Positions 1-5,993 of a stretch of DNA of 9,258 nucleotides are shown here, piece by piece (the stretch's first letter is position 1; every line of letters begins with the position of its first letter). The notes beneath the pieces are model-generated. The model had not been told where the DNA came from, searched no databases, and worked only from the letters and a program-made list of their open reading frames with translations. A program made the translations under genes and the position numbers. Source of the stretch: an uncultured Clostridium sp. GTDB lineage: Bacteria; Bacillota; Clostridia; TANB77; CAG-508. The stretch covers positions 1 to 9,258 of the forward strand of contig CATYUF010000060.1 in assembly GCA_958413095.1 (NCBI GenBank), in the 5' to 3' direction.

Positions 1-778
1 GATATCCTTCTGTTATTTTATATGCATATCTTGGGAGCCATACCCACATACTTCCATCTGCTGTTATTGCATTTGCCCATTTGCTTCCTTCTTGAGCTTC
101 AGTATTTGCATCTGGTCCTGTGTATTTTATTGGTGTCATTTCACCTTTTAGTACTGGTTCATTAACATTTGCATTTTCTTTATTATTTTCTAAATCATTG
201 TAACTATACCATTCTGAATCTCTTTTTGTTGTAGCAGTCCATAATTCTGGTACATTTACCTTCTTTTCAAAAATAGGAACTTCTACTTTATCAATGTTTT
301 CATCATCTGTATAAATAGTCTTAATTGTATCATTATCTTTTACTTGTATACCTTCTGAATAAAATATATTATGACTTTTTTCATTTATAATATATAAATC
401 TTTCAATTGATTTATATCTACATATTCTTGTTTCTTTACTTTCTCATAATCTTTACCAAAATTTAGAGTAATACCATCAAGCTTATCTAAATCAAGTACA
501 TAAAATTTTTCTCCATCATTTGCACCTATCACTCCTGCACTTTGTAAATGTGACACTGCTGTATATTCTACTTTTGCTGGAATAGTGCCATATTCTTTAT
601 AATATGAAGCTACTTTATCTCTTAAATTTGAAACATCATTATACATGCTTGTAAGCCTTTTTATATATATATTATCATTAGCATTATATATCAATATACT
701 TGATACTATTAATAATATTATTACTGTTATAGTTAGTGCAACTAATGTCACACCTTTTTCTGATTTCATCTTTTGCAT
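1..778 (-). CDS. Type IV prepilin-like surface protein (3' end outside window)
   Basis: This reading frame runs from an ATG at 778 through 259 complete codons to the window edge without a stop, so its C-terminus is missing. The start follows the Shine-Dalgarno-like GAAGGTG by five bases. The N-terminus looks like a class III (prepilin peptidase) signal: a short charged leader (MQKMKSEKG), a Gly at residue 9 as the -1 position, then a hydrophobic helix (VTLVALTITVIILLIV, residues 10-25). The usual Glu at +5 is replaced by Ala, so it may be a minor pseudopilin or a pilin-anchored protein rather than a major pilin. The rest is hydrophilic and probably extracellular. Near the visible end is an aromatic stretch, WANAITADGSMWVWLPRYAY (residues 234-253), which I recall from other clostridial prepilin-like proteins; that recall is unverified. 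The gene begins 37 bp after the spoIVFB-like stop with no terminator between, so read-through is possible. Its role is unknown. Confidence 0.75.
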   Translation of the reverse strand, partial: MQKMKSEKGVTLVALTITVIILLIVSSILIYNANDNIYIKRLTSMYNDVSNLRDKVASYYKEYGTIPAKVEYTAVSHLQSAGVIGANDGEKFYVLDLDKLDGITLNFGKDYEKVKKQEYVDINQLKDLYIINEKSHNIFYSEGIQVKDNDTIKTIYTDDENIDKVEVPIFEKKVNVPELWTATTKRDSEWYSYNDLENNKENANVNEPVLKGEMTPIKYTGPDANTEAQEGSKWANAITADGSMWVWLPRYAYKITEGY

Positions 779-815
779 TTTTTCACCTTCCACTACTTTT
801 TCTTATAGTTTACTA

Positions 816-1532
816 TTAATTAATCTTATTTTCAATAGTTTCACTATATTTTATATCAACTTCCTCTCCTATAAATTCTTTCTTGTTTTCTTTTCTTATT
901 AATTCATATATCTTTTTTCTATTTTGATAAACTTTCTCTTCTTGCATATGTAAAATCCATAAAAAAATTATACCTATAAAAATTGCTATATTTTTAAAAT
1001 ATAATATTGTTATACTTGATATTGCTGTCAATATTATTAATAAAATAAATGATATATTACAAATGTATTTTTCAGCTTTTTCTTTGCCAAAATTTATATG
1101 TAAAATCCCTTTTAATATTCTTCCCCCATCAAGTGGCACAATAGGTAGAAGATTAAATAAAATTAATAACAAATTAGAATATATTACCATAGTTTTTTCA
1201 TATATATTTATATTCAAGTTATTTACAATAAAAATTATCAATAAATTAACAATTGGACCAGCCATAGCTACAAATATCTTTTTTTCTTCAATTATATTTG
1301 CCTTTTTAATTTTTTTATTATAATCTTTTAAATTCATTTTAAATCCTATTGATACTCCAAAAGGATTTATTTCTATTTTATTTGGACTAAATCCTAATAC
1401 TATTCCTGCTAATAGATGTCCTAATTCATGAATAATAGCAAAACACATTATAAGTGCATATATTTCAATCTGATTAGTTAAGTAAAATAAAATTAAAAAA
1501 ATAAACACTCTTAAATCAATACTAAATCTCAT
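816..1532 (-). CDS. spoIVFB: SpoIVFB-like M50 (site-2 type) intramembrane metalloprotease
   Basis: This 238-residue, very hydrophobic protein has the hallmarks of an M50 intramembrane zinc protease. HELGH (residues 35-39) supplies the two zinc His residues and the catalytic Glu36. An NPFG loop lies at 56-59, an AGPxxN motif at 91-96, and LDGGR at 134-138 supplies the third ligand, Asp135. In B. subtilis SpoIVFB the equivalent residues are near 43-47 and 137, a close match in spacing. By family knowledge, SpoIVFB sits in the outer forespore membrane on the mother-cell side and cleaves the pro-sequence from pro-SigK late in sporulation. The match is supported by a SpoIVFA-like gene 12 bp upstream. 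The tail after the last membrane segment is only about 45 residues, too short for the C-terminal CBS domain of the B. subtilis enzyme. The start has a good SD (AGGAG, five bases before ATG). A different M50 protease is possible but less likely in this context. Confidence 0.85.
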   Translation of the reverse strand: MRFSIDLRVFIFLILFYLTNQIEIYALIMCFAIIHELGHLLAGIVLGFSPNKIEINPFGVSIGFKMNLKDYNKKIKKANIIEEKKIFVAMAGPIVNLLIIFIVNNLNINIYEKTMVIYSNLLLILFNLLPIVPLDGGRILKGILHINFGKEKAEKYICNISFILLIILTAISSITILYFKNIAIFIGIIFLWILHMQEEKVYQNRKKIYELIRKENKKEFIGEEVDIKYSETIENKIN

Positions 1533-1544
1533 ATTTTCTCCTAA

Positions 1545-2453
1545 CTATAATTCCAAAATATTCTGTGGATTTACAACTCTTTCAGATATTCTTATCTCAA
1601 AATGTAAATGTGGTCCTGTCGAATTTCCTGTTGAACCTACTTCTGCTATCTCTTGTCCTTGAGTAACTTTATCTCCTTGCTTTACATACAACGCATTGCA
1701 ATGTGCATATATTATACTAACCTCACCAATTTGTATTTTTAAATGTTTCCCATAATCTCCTTCTTCTGATGCCAATACTACTTCCCCGTCTGTAGCTGAC
1801 TTTATTTTAGTCCCCATATTTGCTGCAATATCTGTCCCTGTATGATTTTTAGGTACTCTTCCTGTTGCTTCCTCTCTTCTTCCAAATTCTGATGTTATTT
1901 TTCCTTCTATTGGTTTTATAAATGTTGTTGTATTTTTTATATTTTGTATATCTTGTTCCTCTTGTGATAAGATTTGTAATGATTGTTCTTCCTTTTTTTC
2001 ATTAAGTTCTTGAGAATTATTTTCTTGTTTTTCTCCGCTATCATTTTCTTTATTTTCTTCTTGATTTGATTTAACTTCCGCTCCTCCTATTGCATCCTGA
2101 TTTTGATTATTATTTTCCGTTTTGTTTTTAAGTGTCATAACATTATTCTTTATATTTTCAAATAGTTGTGTAAAATTCATATCATATGACAATACCTCAT
2201 TAGCTTTATTTAGAAATTCTTTAGAAAAAATATATTCCCCATTTTGTATCGCATAAAACAGAAAATATATTATTAAACAAACTATTAATTGCATTATTAT
2301 CTTTTTTAATAATCTTATATCTTTTTTTCTCTCAACATTTTCTTCTTTATTATATATTTTCTGTTTTTCTCCTAAATTTTCTTTTCTTTTTTTTCTTTCG
2401 TAAATTTCTTCAGCTCGTCTAATTCTTTCTTCTACAGTCATTACTCTATCCAT
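1545..2453 (-). CDS. spoIVFA: SpoIVFA-like membrane protein with LytM/M23 peptidase domain
   Basis: This is a 302-residue protein when started at the ATG at 2453. A GTG nine bases upstream is in frame but lies inside the Shine-Dalgarno stretch (AGGAAGAGGTG), so the ATG is preferred. In order: a charged cytoplasmic N-terminus with MTVEERIRRAEEIY (5-18); one membrane segment at about 51-70; a low-complexity linker rich in Glu, Asn and Gln (about 108-173); and a LytM domain from about 180 to the end. All M23 metal and catalytic positions are present: His204 and Asp208 (HTGTD), His251 (YAHC), and His282/His284 (HLH). In B. subtilis, SpoIVFA scaffolds and restrains SpoIVFB and is cut by forespore proteases. 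Its position directly upstream of the SpoIVFB-like gene (12-bp gap) supports that role. From memory the B. subtilis LytM domain is degenerate, so an intact site here is notable. A SpoIIQ-like or cell-wall endopeptidase function is the main alternative. Confidence 0.75.
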   Translation of the reverse strand: MDRVMTVEERIRRAEEIYERKKRKENLGEKQKIYNKEENVERKKDIRLLKKIIMQLIVCLIIYFLFYAIQNGEYIFSKEFLNKANEVLSYDMNFTQLFENIKNNVMTLKNKTENNNQNQDAIGGAEVKSNQEENKENDSGEKQENNSQELNEKKEEQSLQILSQEEQDIQNIKNTTTFIKPIEGKITSEFGRREEATGRVPKNHTGTDIAANMGTKIKSATDGEVVLASEEGDYGKHLKIQIGEVSIIYAHCNALYVKQGDKVTQGQEIAEVGSTGNSTGPHLHFEIRISERVVNPQNILEL

Positions 2454-2455
2454 AA

Positions 2456-2509
2456 AAAACACCTCTTCCTTAGTTTTCTCTTAAACTATATGTTAGGAAA
2501 AGGTGTTTT
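2456..2509 (-). promoter_or_regulatory. Stem-loop burying the SpoIVFA-like gene's ribosome binding site (terminator/attenuator candidate)
   Basis: Bases 2456-2470 and 2495-2509 pair as a 15-bp stem (14 Watson-Crick pairs plus one G-U on the minus-strand RNA). The 24-base loop contains a further 5-bp stem (2472-2476 with 2483-2487). On the minus strand the downstream arm holds the AGGAAGAGG ribosome binding site and ends in a run of T (about 2459-2454) directly before the ATG at 2453. The structure could therefore terminate transcripts from the 111-residue gene, whose stop is at 2514, or block translation of read-through mRNA. The pairing is seen directly; the function is inferred. Confidence 0.65.
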
Positions 2510-2513
2510 ATTA

Positions 2514-2849
2514 CTATTTAATTATTAACAACAAAAACTGTAAACAAATAACTATACTTGATATATATGCATAATTTTTTAATCTTTTGTATTTTCTTTT
2601 TGTCTTTATATTTAAGAGCATTTTATTATCATTAATTTTATCCAAATAATCTGACACCAGTAATTCAGCTTCTTTTATTACATAATTATCTTTACCTGTA
2701 AAATTTTCTATATTTTCTTGGCTACTTTTTTCTATTTTTTGTAATTTCTTAGCTTTATTTCTTGATTTTAATATTACATAAGCTTCCTCTACTATGTTAG
2801 ATGGTAAATTTTTAAGCACTACCATATTTTTATTATTGTTCATTTCCAT
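2514..2849 (-). CDS. Small single-pass membrane protein of unknown function, between spo0A and spoIVFA
   Basis: This is a 111-residue protein that I cannot assign to a named family. The start is convincing: AGGAGGAG lies eight bases or fewer before the ATG. The N-terminus has a short Asn/Lys stretch, then VVLKNLPSNIVEEAYVILK (residues 10-28), likely a conserved amphipathic segment. The middle is highly charged and probably helical (about 29-90, rich in Lys, Glu and Asn). The C-terminus is a single hydrophobic helix (about 93-110) ending at the last residue, so it resembles a tail-anchored protein with its bulk in the cytoplasm. It lies 60 bp upstream of the SpoIVFA-like gene and behind a SigE-like promoter, so it may be made in the mother cell and work with the SpoIVFA/SpoIVFB pair. 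A BofA-like role is conceivable, but BofA has two membrane segments and no similarity is visible. Function remains unknown. Confidence 0.8.
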   Translation of the reverse strand: MEMNNNKNMVVLKNLPSNIVEEAYVILKSRNKAKKLQKIEKSSQENIENFTGKDNYVIKEAELLVSDYLDKINDNKMLLNIKTKRKYKRLKNYAYISSIVICLQFLLLIIK

Positions 2850-2873
2850 GTTATCTCCTCCTATGTATTTTTT

Positions 2874-2903
2874 ATAGTATGTGCTTTTCTGGAAATTTTA
2901 TAC
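2874..2903 (-). promoter_or_regulatory. Candidate SigE-type (mother-cell) promoter for the 111-residue gene and spoIVFAB
   Basis: On the minus strand, CATACTAT (2881-2874) matches the SigE -10 consensus CATACANT at all but one specified position. GTATAAA (2903-2897) contains the ATA core expected at -35, with a 15-bp spacer. Transcription would start near 2868, just upstream of the ribosome binding site of the 111-residue gene. SigE control is known for spoIVFA and spoIVFB in B. subtilis, which suits the downstream genes. The -35 match is weak, so this is a proposal. Confidence 0.45.
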
Positions 2904-3030
2904 AGCGGTTTATGAATTTTTCTACTTCTTTATCAATTTTCTTAATACAAAAAATCCCAAAATTTATCAATTAACATTTCAAAATATTAACTAATAAATC
3001 TTGGAAAAGTCAGATTGTATAATTTTATGT

Positions 3031-3050
3031 AGTATTACTCTTGTAATACT
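3031..3050. repeat. Perfect 8-bp palindrome with 4-base loop downstream of spo0A
   Basis: AGTATTAC (3031-3038) and GTAATACT (3043-3050) are exact reverse complements separated by TCTT. The hairpin lies 22 bases past the spo0A stop codon. It has no T-run on its minus-strand side, so it is not a canonical intrinsic terminator. It may mark an mRNA 3' end or stabilise the spo0A transcript, or serve as a protein-binding site. The pairing is seen directly; the function is unknown. Confidence 0.4.
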
Positions 3051-3072
3051 TTCCAGCATATCATAAATATTT

Positions 3073-3891
3073 TTATGCACTCTTTAATTCTAATCTTAAT
3101 TTATCAGCAATCATTGCTATAAATTCTGAATTTGTTGGCTTTCCTTTACTTGCTGAAATTGTATATCCAAATATATTTTCCACTGCTTCTTGTTGCCCTC
3201 TTCCCCATGCTACTTCTATCGCATGACGAATTGCTCTTTCTACTCTTGATGGCGTTGTATTGAATTTTCCTGCTATTTGTGGATATAAGCTTTTTGTAAT
3301 CTGATTTATTACATCTATATCATTTACCACCATCATTATAGCTTCTCTTAAGTATTGATATCCTTTTATGTGTGCAGGTACTCCTACTTCATGAATTACA
3401 TTAGTAACAAGTGCTTCTAAGTTTTCTTGAGTTTTAGCTCCTTCTTCTGGTAATTCTATATATTGAGATTTTATTTCTTTTGTTATAAAGTTGCTATTTG
3501 TTTGAACTGGTTTATAAAATCTAAGTTCTTTCATTCTTTTTATTAGTAGTTCTATATCAAATGGTTTTACAATATAATATTGTGCACCTAATTCTACTGC
3601 TTTCCTTGTAATTTTGTCTTGTCCTACTGCTGATAACATTATACATATTGGTTTTTTAGTGCATTTTACTTTGTTTATACTTTCTAATACACCTAATCCG
3701 TCTAAATGTGGCATTATAACATCTAGTAAAACTATATCTGGAGATTCATTTAAAATAATATCTACTGCCTCTGTCCCGTCTTTTACTCTCGCTATAACTT
3801 CCATTTCTTCTTGTGCATTAATATATGATGCTAATGTCTTACTAAATTCTTCGTTATCATCAGCAATTAAAACTGTAACTTTTTCTTTCAT
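3073..3891 (-). CDS. spo0A: Spo0A, master response regulator of sporulation
   Basis: This 272-residue protein matches the usual Spo0A length. The receiver domain (about 1-123) has the acidic pair Asp11/Asp12, the phosphate-accepting Asp57 (in VLLDVIMP), Ser87 as the switch residue and Lys109. A variable linker (about 124-155) leads to the DNA-binding domain, which ends with the highly characteristic NTTPSRVERAIRHAIEVAWG (211-230). By family knowledge, phosphorylated Spo0A dimerises, binds 0A boxes (TGTCGAA) and commits the cell to sporulation; in clostridia it also affects solvent or toxin genes. The start has an excellent SD (GGGAGGGG, a few bases before ATG) and an upstream SigA-like promoter. 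In many clostridia spoIVB is directly upstream of spo0A, but here the upstream gene is a yigZ homologue, so the common arrangement is broken. No 0A box lies in the promoter region. Confidence 0.98.
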   Translation of the reverse strand: MKEKVTVLIADDNEEFSKTLASYINAQEEMEVIARVKDGTEAVDIILNESPDIVLLDVIMPHLDGLGVLESINKVKCTKKPICIMLSAVGQDKITRKAVELGAQYYIVKPFDIELLIKRMKELRFYKPVQTNSNFITKEIKSQYIELPEEGAKTQENLEALVTNVIHEVGVPAHIKGYQYLREAIMMVVNDIDVINQITKSLYPQIAGKFNTTPSRVERAIRHAIEVAWGRGQQEAVENIFGYTISASKGKPTNSEFIAMIADKLRLELKSA

Positions 3892-3932
3892 GTTACCCCT
3901 CCCAAATTCTTCTGTAATCTTTTTACATTCCG

Positions 3933-3961
3933 ATTATAGTATGGATTAGTATAAAAAGCAA
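3933..3961 (-). promoter_or_regulatory. SigA-type promoter of spo0A
   Basis: On the minus strand, TTGCTT (3961-3956) and TATAAT (3938-3933) are separated by exactly 17 bp. The -10 is a perfect consensus and the -35 matches four of six positions. Transcription would begin near 3926, giving a leader of about 35 bases that contains the GGGAGGGG ribosome binding site. No convincing SigH promoter with usable spacing was found, although spo0A has one in B. subtilis. Confidence 0.65.
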
Positions 3962-4006
3962 CATTTAATTGCCATATTTTTCCATTCTTTTATAAAACCA
4001 CTAAAT

Positions 4007-4639
4007 TCATATACTTTTATCTATTATTTTTTTAGATAAAATTTCTAAGTTTGATATATTTAATTCTTTATTTTCATAATCTTTTATAAATTTTTCTTTT
4101 TTTGCTAATTCCATTTGTATTTTACATTCAATTTTTTCCAAGTATTCTGCTGATATTATACTAACATTATTATTTTTACAATAATATTTAAATTTTTCAA
4201 AATTATTATATTCTACAGTTAGTTTCATTTCTATTCCTGATACTTTCATTATTAATGTACTTTCTTCTATTGCTTTTTGTAAAGCTTCAGAATATGCACG
4301 AACCAGACCTCCTGTTCCTAATAAGATTCCACCAAAATATCTAGTTACTACAATTAAAACATTTGATAAATTGTTTTTTTGCAAAATATTTAACATAGGA
4401 CCTCCAGCAGTTCCTGATGGCTCACCATCATCACTTGCTTTTTCTTCTACTTTTCCTTCTTCTAATACTCTATAAGCTACACAGTTATGCCTTGCGTCAT
4501 AGTATTTTTTCTTGATTTCTTGTATTTTTTCCTCTGCCTCTTCTTTACTTTCCACTTTGATTAAATTTGCAATAAATTTTGACTTTTTTTCTACAATCTC
4601 TGCTTCTATATTATTTTTTATAGTATAATACTGTTCCAT
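4007..4639 (-). CDS. yigZ: YigZ/IMPACT family protein
   Basis: This is a 210-residue protein from the ATG at 4639, close to the roughly 204 residues of E. coli YigZ. The frame stays open to an ATG at 4741 inside the preceding gene, but those 34 extra codons lack family features. The 4639 start has AAAGGA upstream and gives the expected opening (MEQYYTIK, then KKSKFIA at 18-24). The UPF0029/IMPACT domain fills the N-terminal half: ARHNCVAYR (49-57), SDDGEPSGTAGGPML (69-83) and VTRYFGGILLGTGGLVRAYS (98-117). The C-terminal part (about 137-205) fits the DUF1949 ferredoxin-like fold. Bacterial members have no settled function; eukaryotic IMPACT regulates the kinase GCN2, and nucleic-acid or ribosome-related roles are suggested. 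It is probably the last gene of the operon, 79 bp after the flavoprotein gene. No clear terminator follows before the spo0A promoter. Confidence 0.92.
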   Translation of the reverse strand: MEQYYTIKNNIEAEIVEKKSKFIANLIKVESKEEAEEKIQEIKKKYYDARHNCVAYRVLEEGKVEEKASDDGEPSGTAGGPMLNILQKNNLSNVLIVVTRYFGGILLGTGGLVRAYSEALQKAIEESTLIMKVSGIEMKLTVEYNNFEKFKYYCKNNNVSIISAEYLEKIECKIQMELAKKEKFIKDYENKELNISNLEILSKKIIDKSI

Positions 4640-4718
4640 CAATTTCCTTTCTTTACTTAATTTTAGTTTTGGTTTCATATCTAAATTTATATCACCCAAT
4701 TTTACAATATCATGAATT

Positions 4719-5969
4719 TTAGCCTTCACTTCCTGCAACATATCCTGTCGAATATGCTATTTGTAAATTAAATCCTCCCGTATAGCTGTCTACGTCTATT
4801 ATTTCTCCTGCAAAAAATAGTCCTTTAATCTTTTTTGATTCCATAGTTTTTGGATTTATTTCTTTTATAGAAATGCCTCCACTTGTTATTATTGCTTCAT
4901 CTATGCTTCTAAATTCTTTTACATCTACTTCAAAATCCTTAAGTTGTTTTAATAAATTCGCTCTTTCCTTTTTTGTTATTTCATTTACTTTCTTATTTGG
5001 CTCTATTTCACTTTTTTCTATTATTACAGGTATTAATTTTTGTGGCAATAACTTATCTAAAGAATTTTTAAATTGCTTGTTTTTAAATTCATTAAAATCT
5101 CTCAATATTCTTTCATCTAATTTTTCTTCTCTTAAAGCTGGTTTAAAGTCTATTTTTAATATTATTTTCTTTTCTTTCATTAATTGTTCTATATTTTTAT
5201 ATCTAACCAAATGTGCTGAACTACTTAATATTATTGGTCCTGATACTCCAAAATGGGTAAATATCATTTCGCCAAAATCTTCATAGATTTCTTTATTTTT
5301 TTGATTGTCTATTAATTTTATTGATACATTTTTTAAACTTAAGCCTTGCAACTTAGTACATAGTTTTCTATCATAAATTTCTAATGGAACTAATGATGGT
5401 TTTATCTCTGTAGTCTTATGTCCTAACTGTTCTGCCATTTTATACCCATCACCTGTTGAGCCTGTTAATGGATAACTTTTTCCACCTGTTGCTAGTATTA
5501 CTTTATCTGCTTTTATTTCTCTTTTACTTGTTTTTACTGCTTTTATTTCTTTATTTTCATTTATTATTAATTCTTTTGCTTCTTCATTAAAGTTTATTTT
5601 TATATCTAGTTCTTTAATTTTTGATTCAAAGCATTTTAAAACATCTAAAGATTTATCTGTTATTGGAAATACTCTATTTCCTCTTTCTTCTTTAACTTTC
5701 AGTCCTTGCTTTTCTAAAAATTTTATAATATCTTGATTTGTATATTTTTGAAATGCACTATATAAGAACATTCCATTTCCTGGCGTGTTTTTTATAAATT
5801 CTTCCATATCTAAAGAAGATGTTATATTACATCTTCCTTTACCTGTTATTAATAATTTTTTTCCTAGTTGATTATTCTTTTCTATTATTGTCACATCATT
5901 TCCATTTTCTCTAGAAGTTATCGCTGCCATCATTCCAGCAGGTCCTCCTCCTATTACAACTACTTTCAT
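4719..5969 (-). CDS. HI0933/BaiN-family FAD-dependent oxidoreductase
   Basis: This is a 416-residue flavoprotein of the HI0933/YhiN/BaiN family (also named aminoacetone oxidase family), full length. The N-terminal dinucleotide fold shows GGGPAG (7-12) and the ribose-binding Glu30. The family signature GKKLLITGKGRCNIT is at 36-50. The second FAD motif, LATGGKSYPLTGSTGDGY, is at 159-176. THFGVSGP (238-245) and the C-terminal FAD segment FFAGEIIDVDSYTGGFNLQI (385-404) complete the pattern. In Clostridium scindens, BaiN is proposed to act in bile-acid 7-dehydroxylation, but the family is widespread in bacteria that lack that pathway. No other bai gene is visible, so the substrate is unknown. The start at 5969 has AAGGA nine bases upstream. 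The gene is 24 bp after fic and probably co-transcribed. It is likely a soluble cytoplasmic enzyme. Confidence 0.93.
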   Translation of the reverse strand: MKVVVIGGGPAGMMAAITSRENGNDVTIIEKNNQLGKKLLITGKGRCNITSSLDMEEFIKNTPGNGMFLYSAFQKYTNQDIIKFLEKQGLKVKEERGNRVFPITDKSLDVLKCFESKIKELDIKINFNEEAKELIINENKEIKAVKTSKREIKADKVILATGGKSYPLTGSTGDGYKMAEQLGHKTTEIKPSLVPLEIYDRKLCTKLQGLSLKNVSIKLIDNQKNKEIYEDFGEMIFTHFGVSGPIILSSSAHLVRYKNIEQLMKEKKIILKIDFKPALREEKLDERILRDFNEFKNKQFKNSLDKLLPQKLIPVIIEKSEIEPNKKVNEITKKERANLLKQLKDFEVDVKEFRSIDEAIITSGGISIKEINPKTMESKKIKGLFFAGEIIDVDSYTGGFNLQIAYSTGYVAGSEG

Positions 5970-5993
5970 TTTGTATAATTCCTTTCTTAGAAT

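Noticed and set aside
1617..1623. 0A-box sequence TGTCGAA inside the SpoIVFA-like gene
   Set aside because: It lies deep in coding sequence far from any promoter, and about one chance occurrence is expected in a window of this size and composition.
2454..2462. GTG start of the SpoIVFA-like gene at 2462
   Set aside because: The GTG is part of the Shine-Dalgarno region itself; the ATG at 2453 has correct spacing.
3900..3935. SigH-like promoter upstream of spo0A (CGGAATG with GAAGAAT)
   Set aside because: The spacer is one base too long and transcription would start at the ribosome binding site, leaving no usable leader.
4640..4741. N-terminal extension of YigZ from the ATG at 4741, overlapping the flavoprotein gene
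   Set aside because: The extra residues lack family similarity, and the 4639 start has a better ribosome binding site and gives the usual family length.
4746..4752. 0A-box sequence TGTCGAA near the end of the flavoprotein gene, about 110 bp before yigZ
   Set aside because: It falls in conserved coding sequence and no adjoining promoter could be defined, so Spo0A control of yigZ is not supported.
4873..5286. 137-codon plus-strand open frame antisense to the flavoprotein gene
   Set aside because: It is an A+T-driven Ser/Phe/Leu/Ile-rich shadow of a well-conserved gene with no start signal; similar antisense frames at 645-902, 1063-1323, 3614-3949, 6053-6271 and 6961-7170 were rejected for the same reason.
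4719..5969. Bile-acid dehydroxylation (bai) locus
   Set aside because: Only the widespread HI0933/BaiN family member is present; no other bai gene is in the window, so the pathway cannot be claimed.
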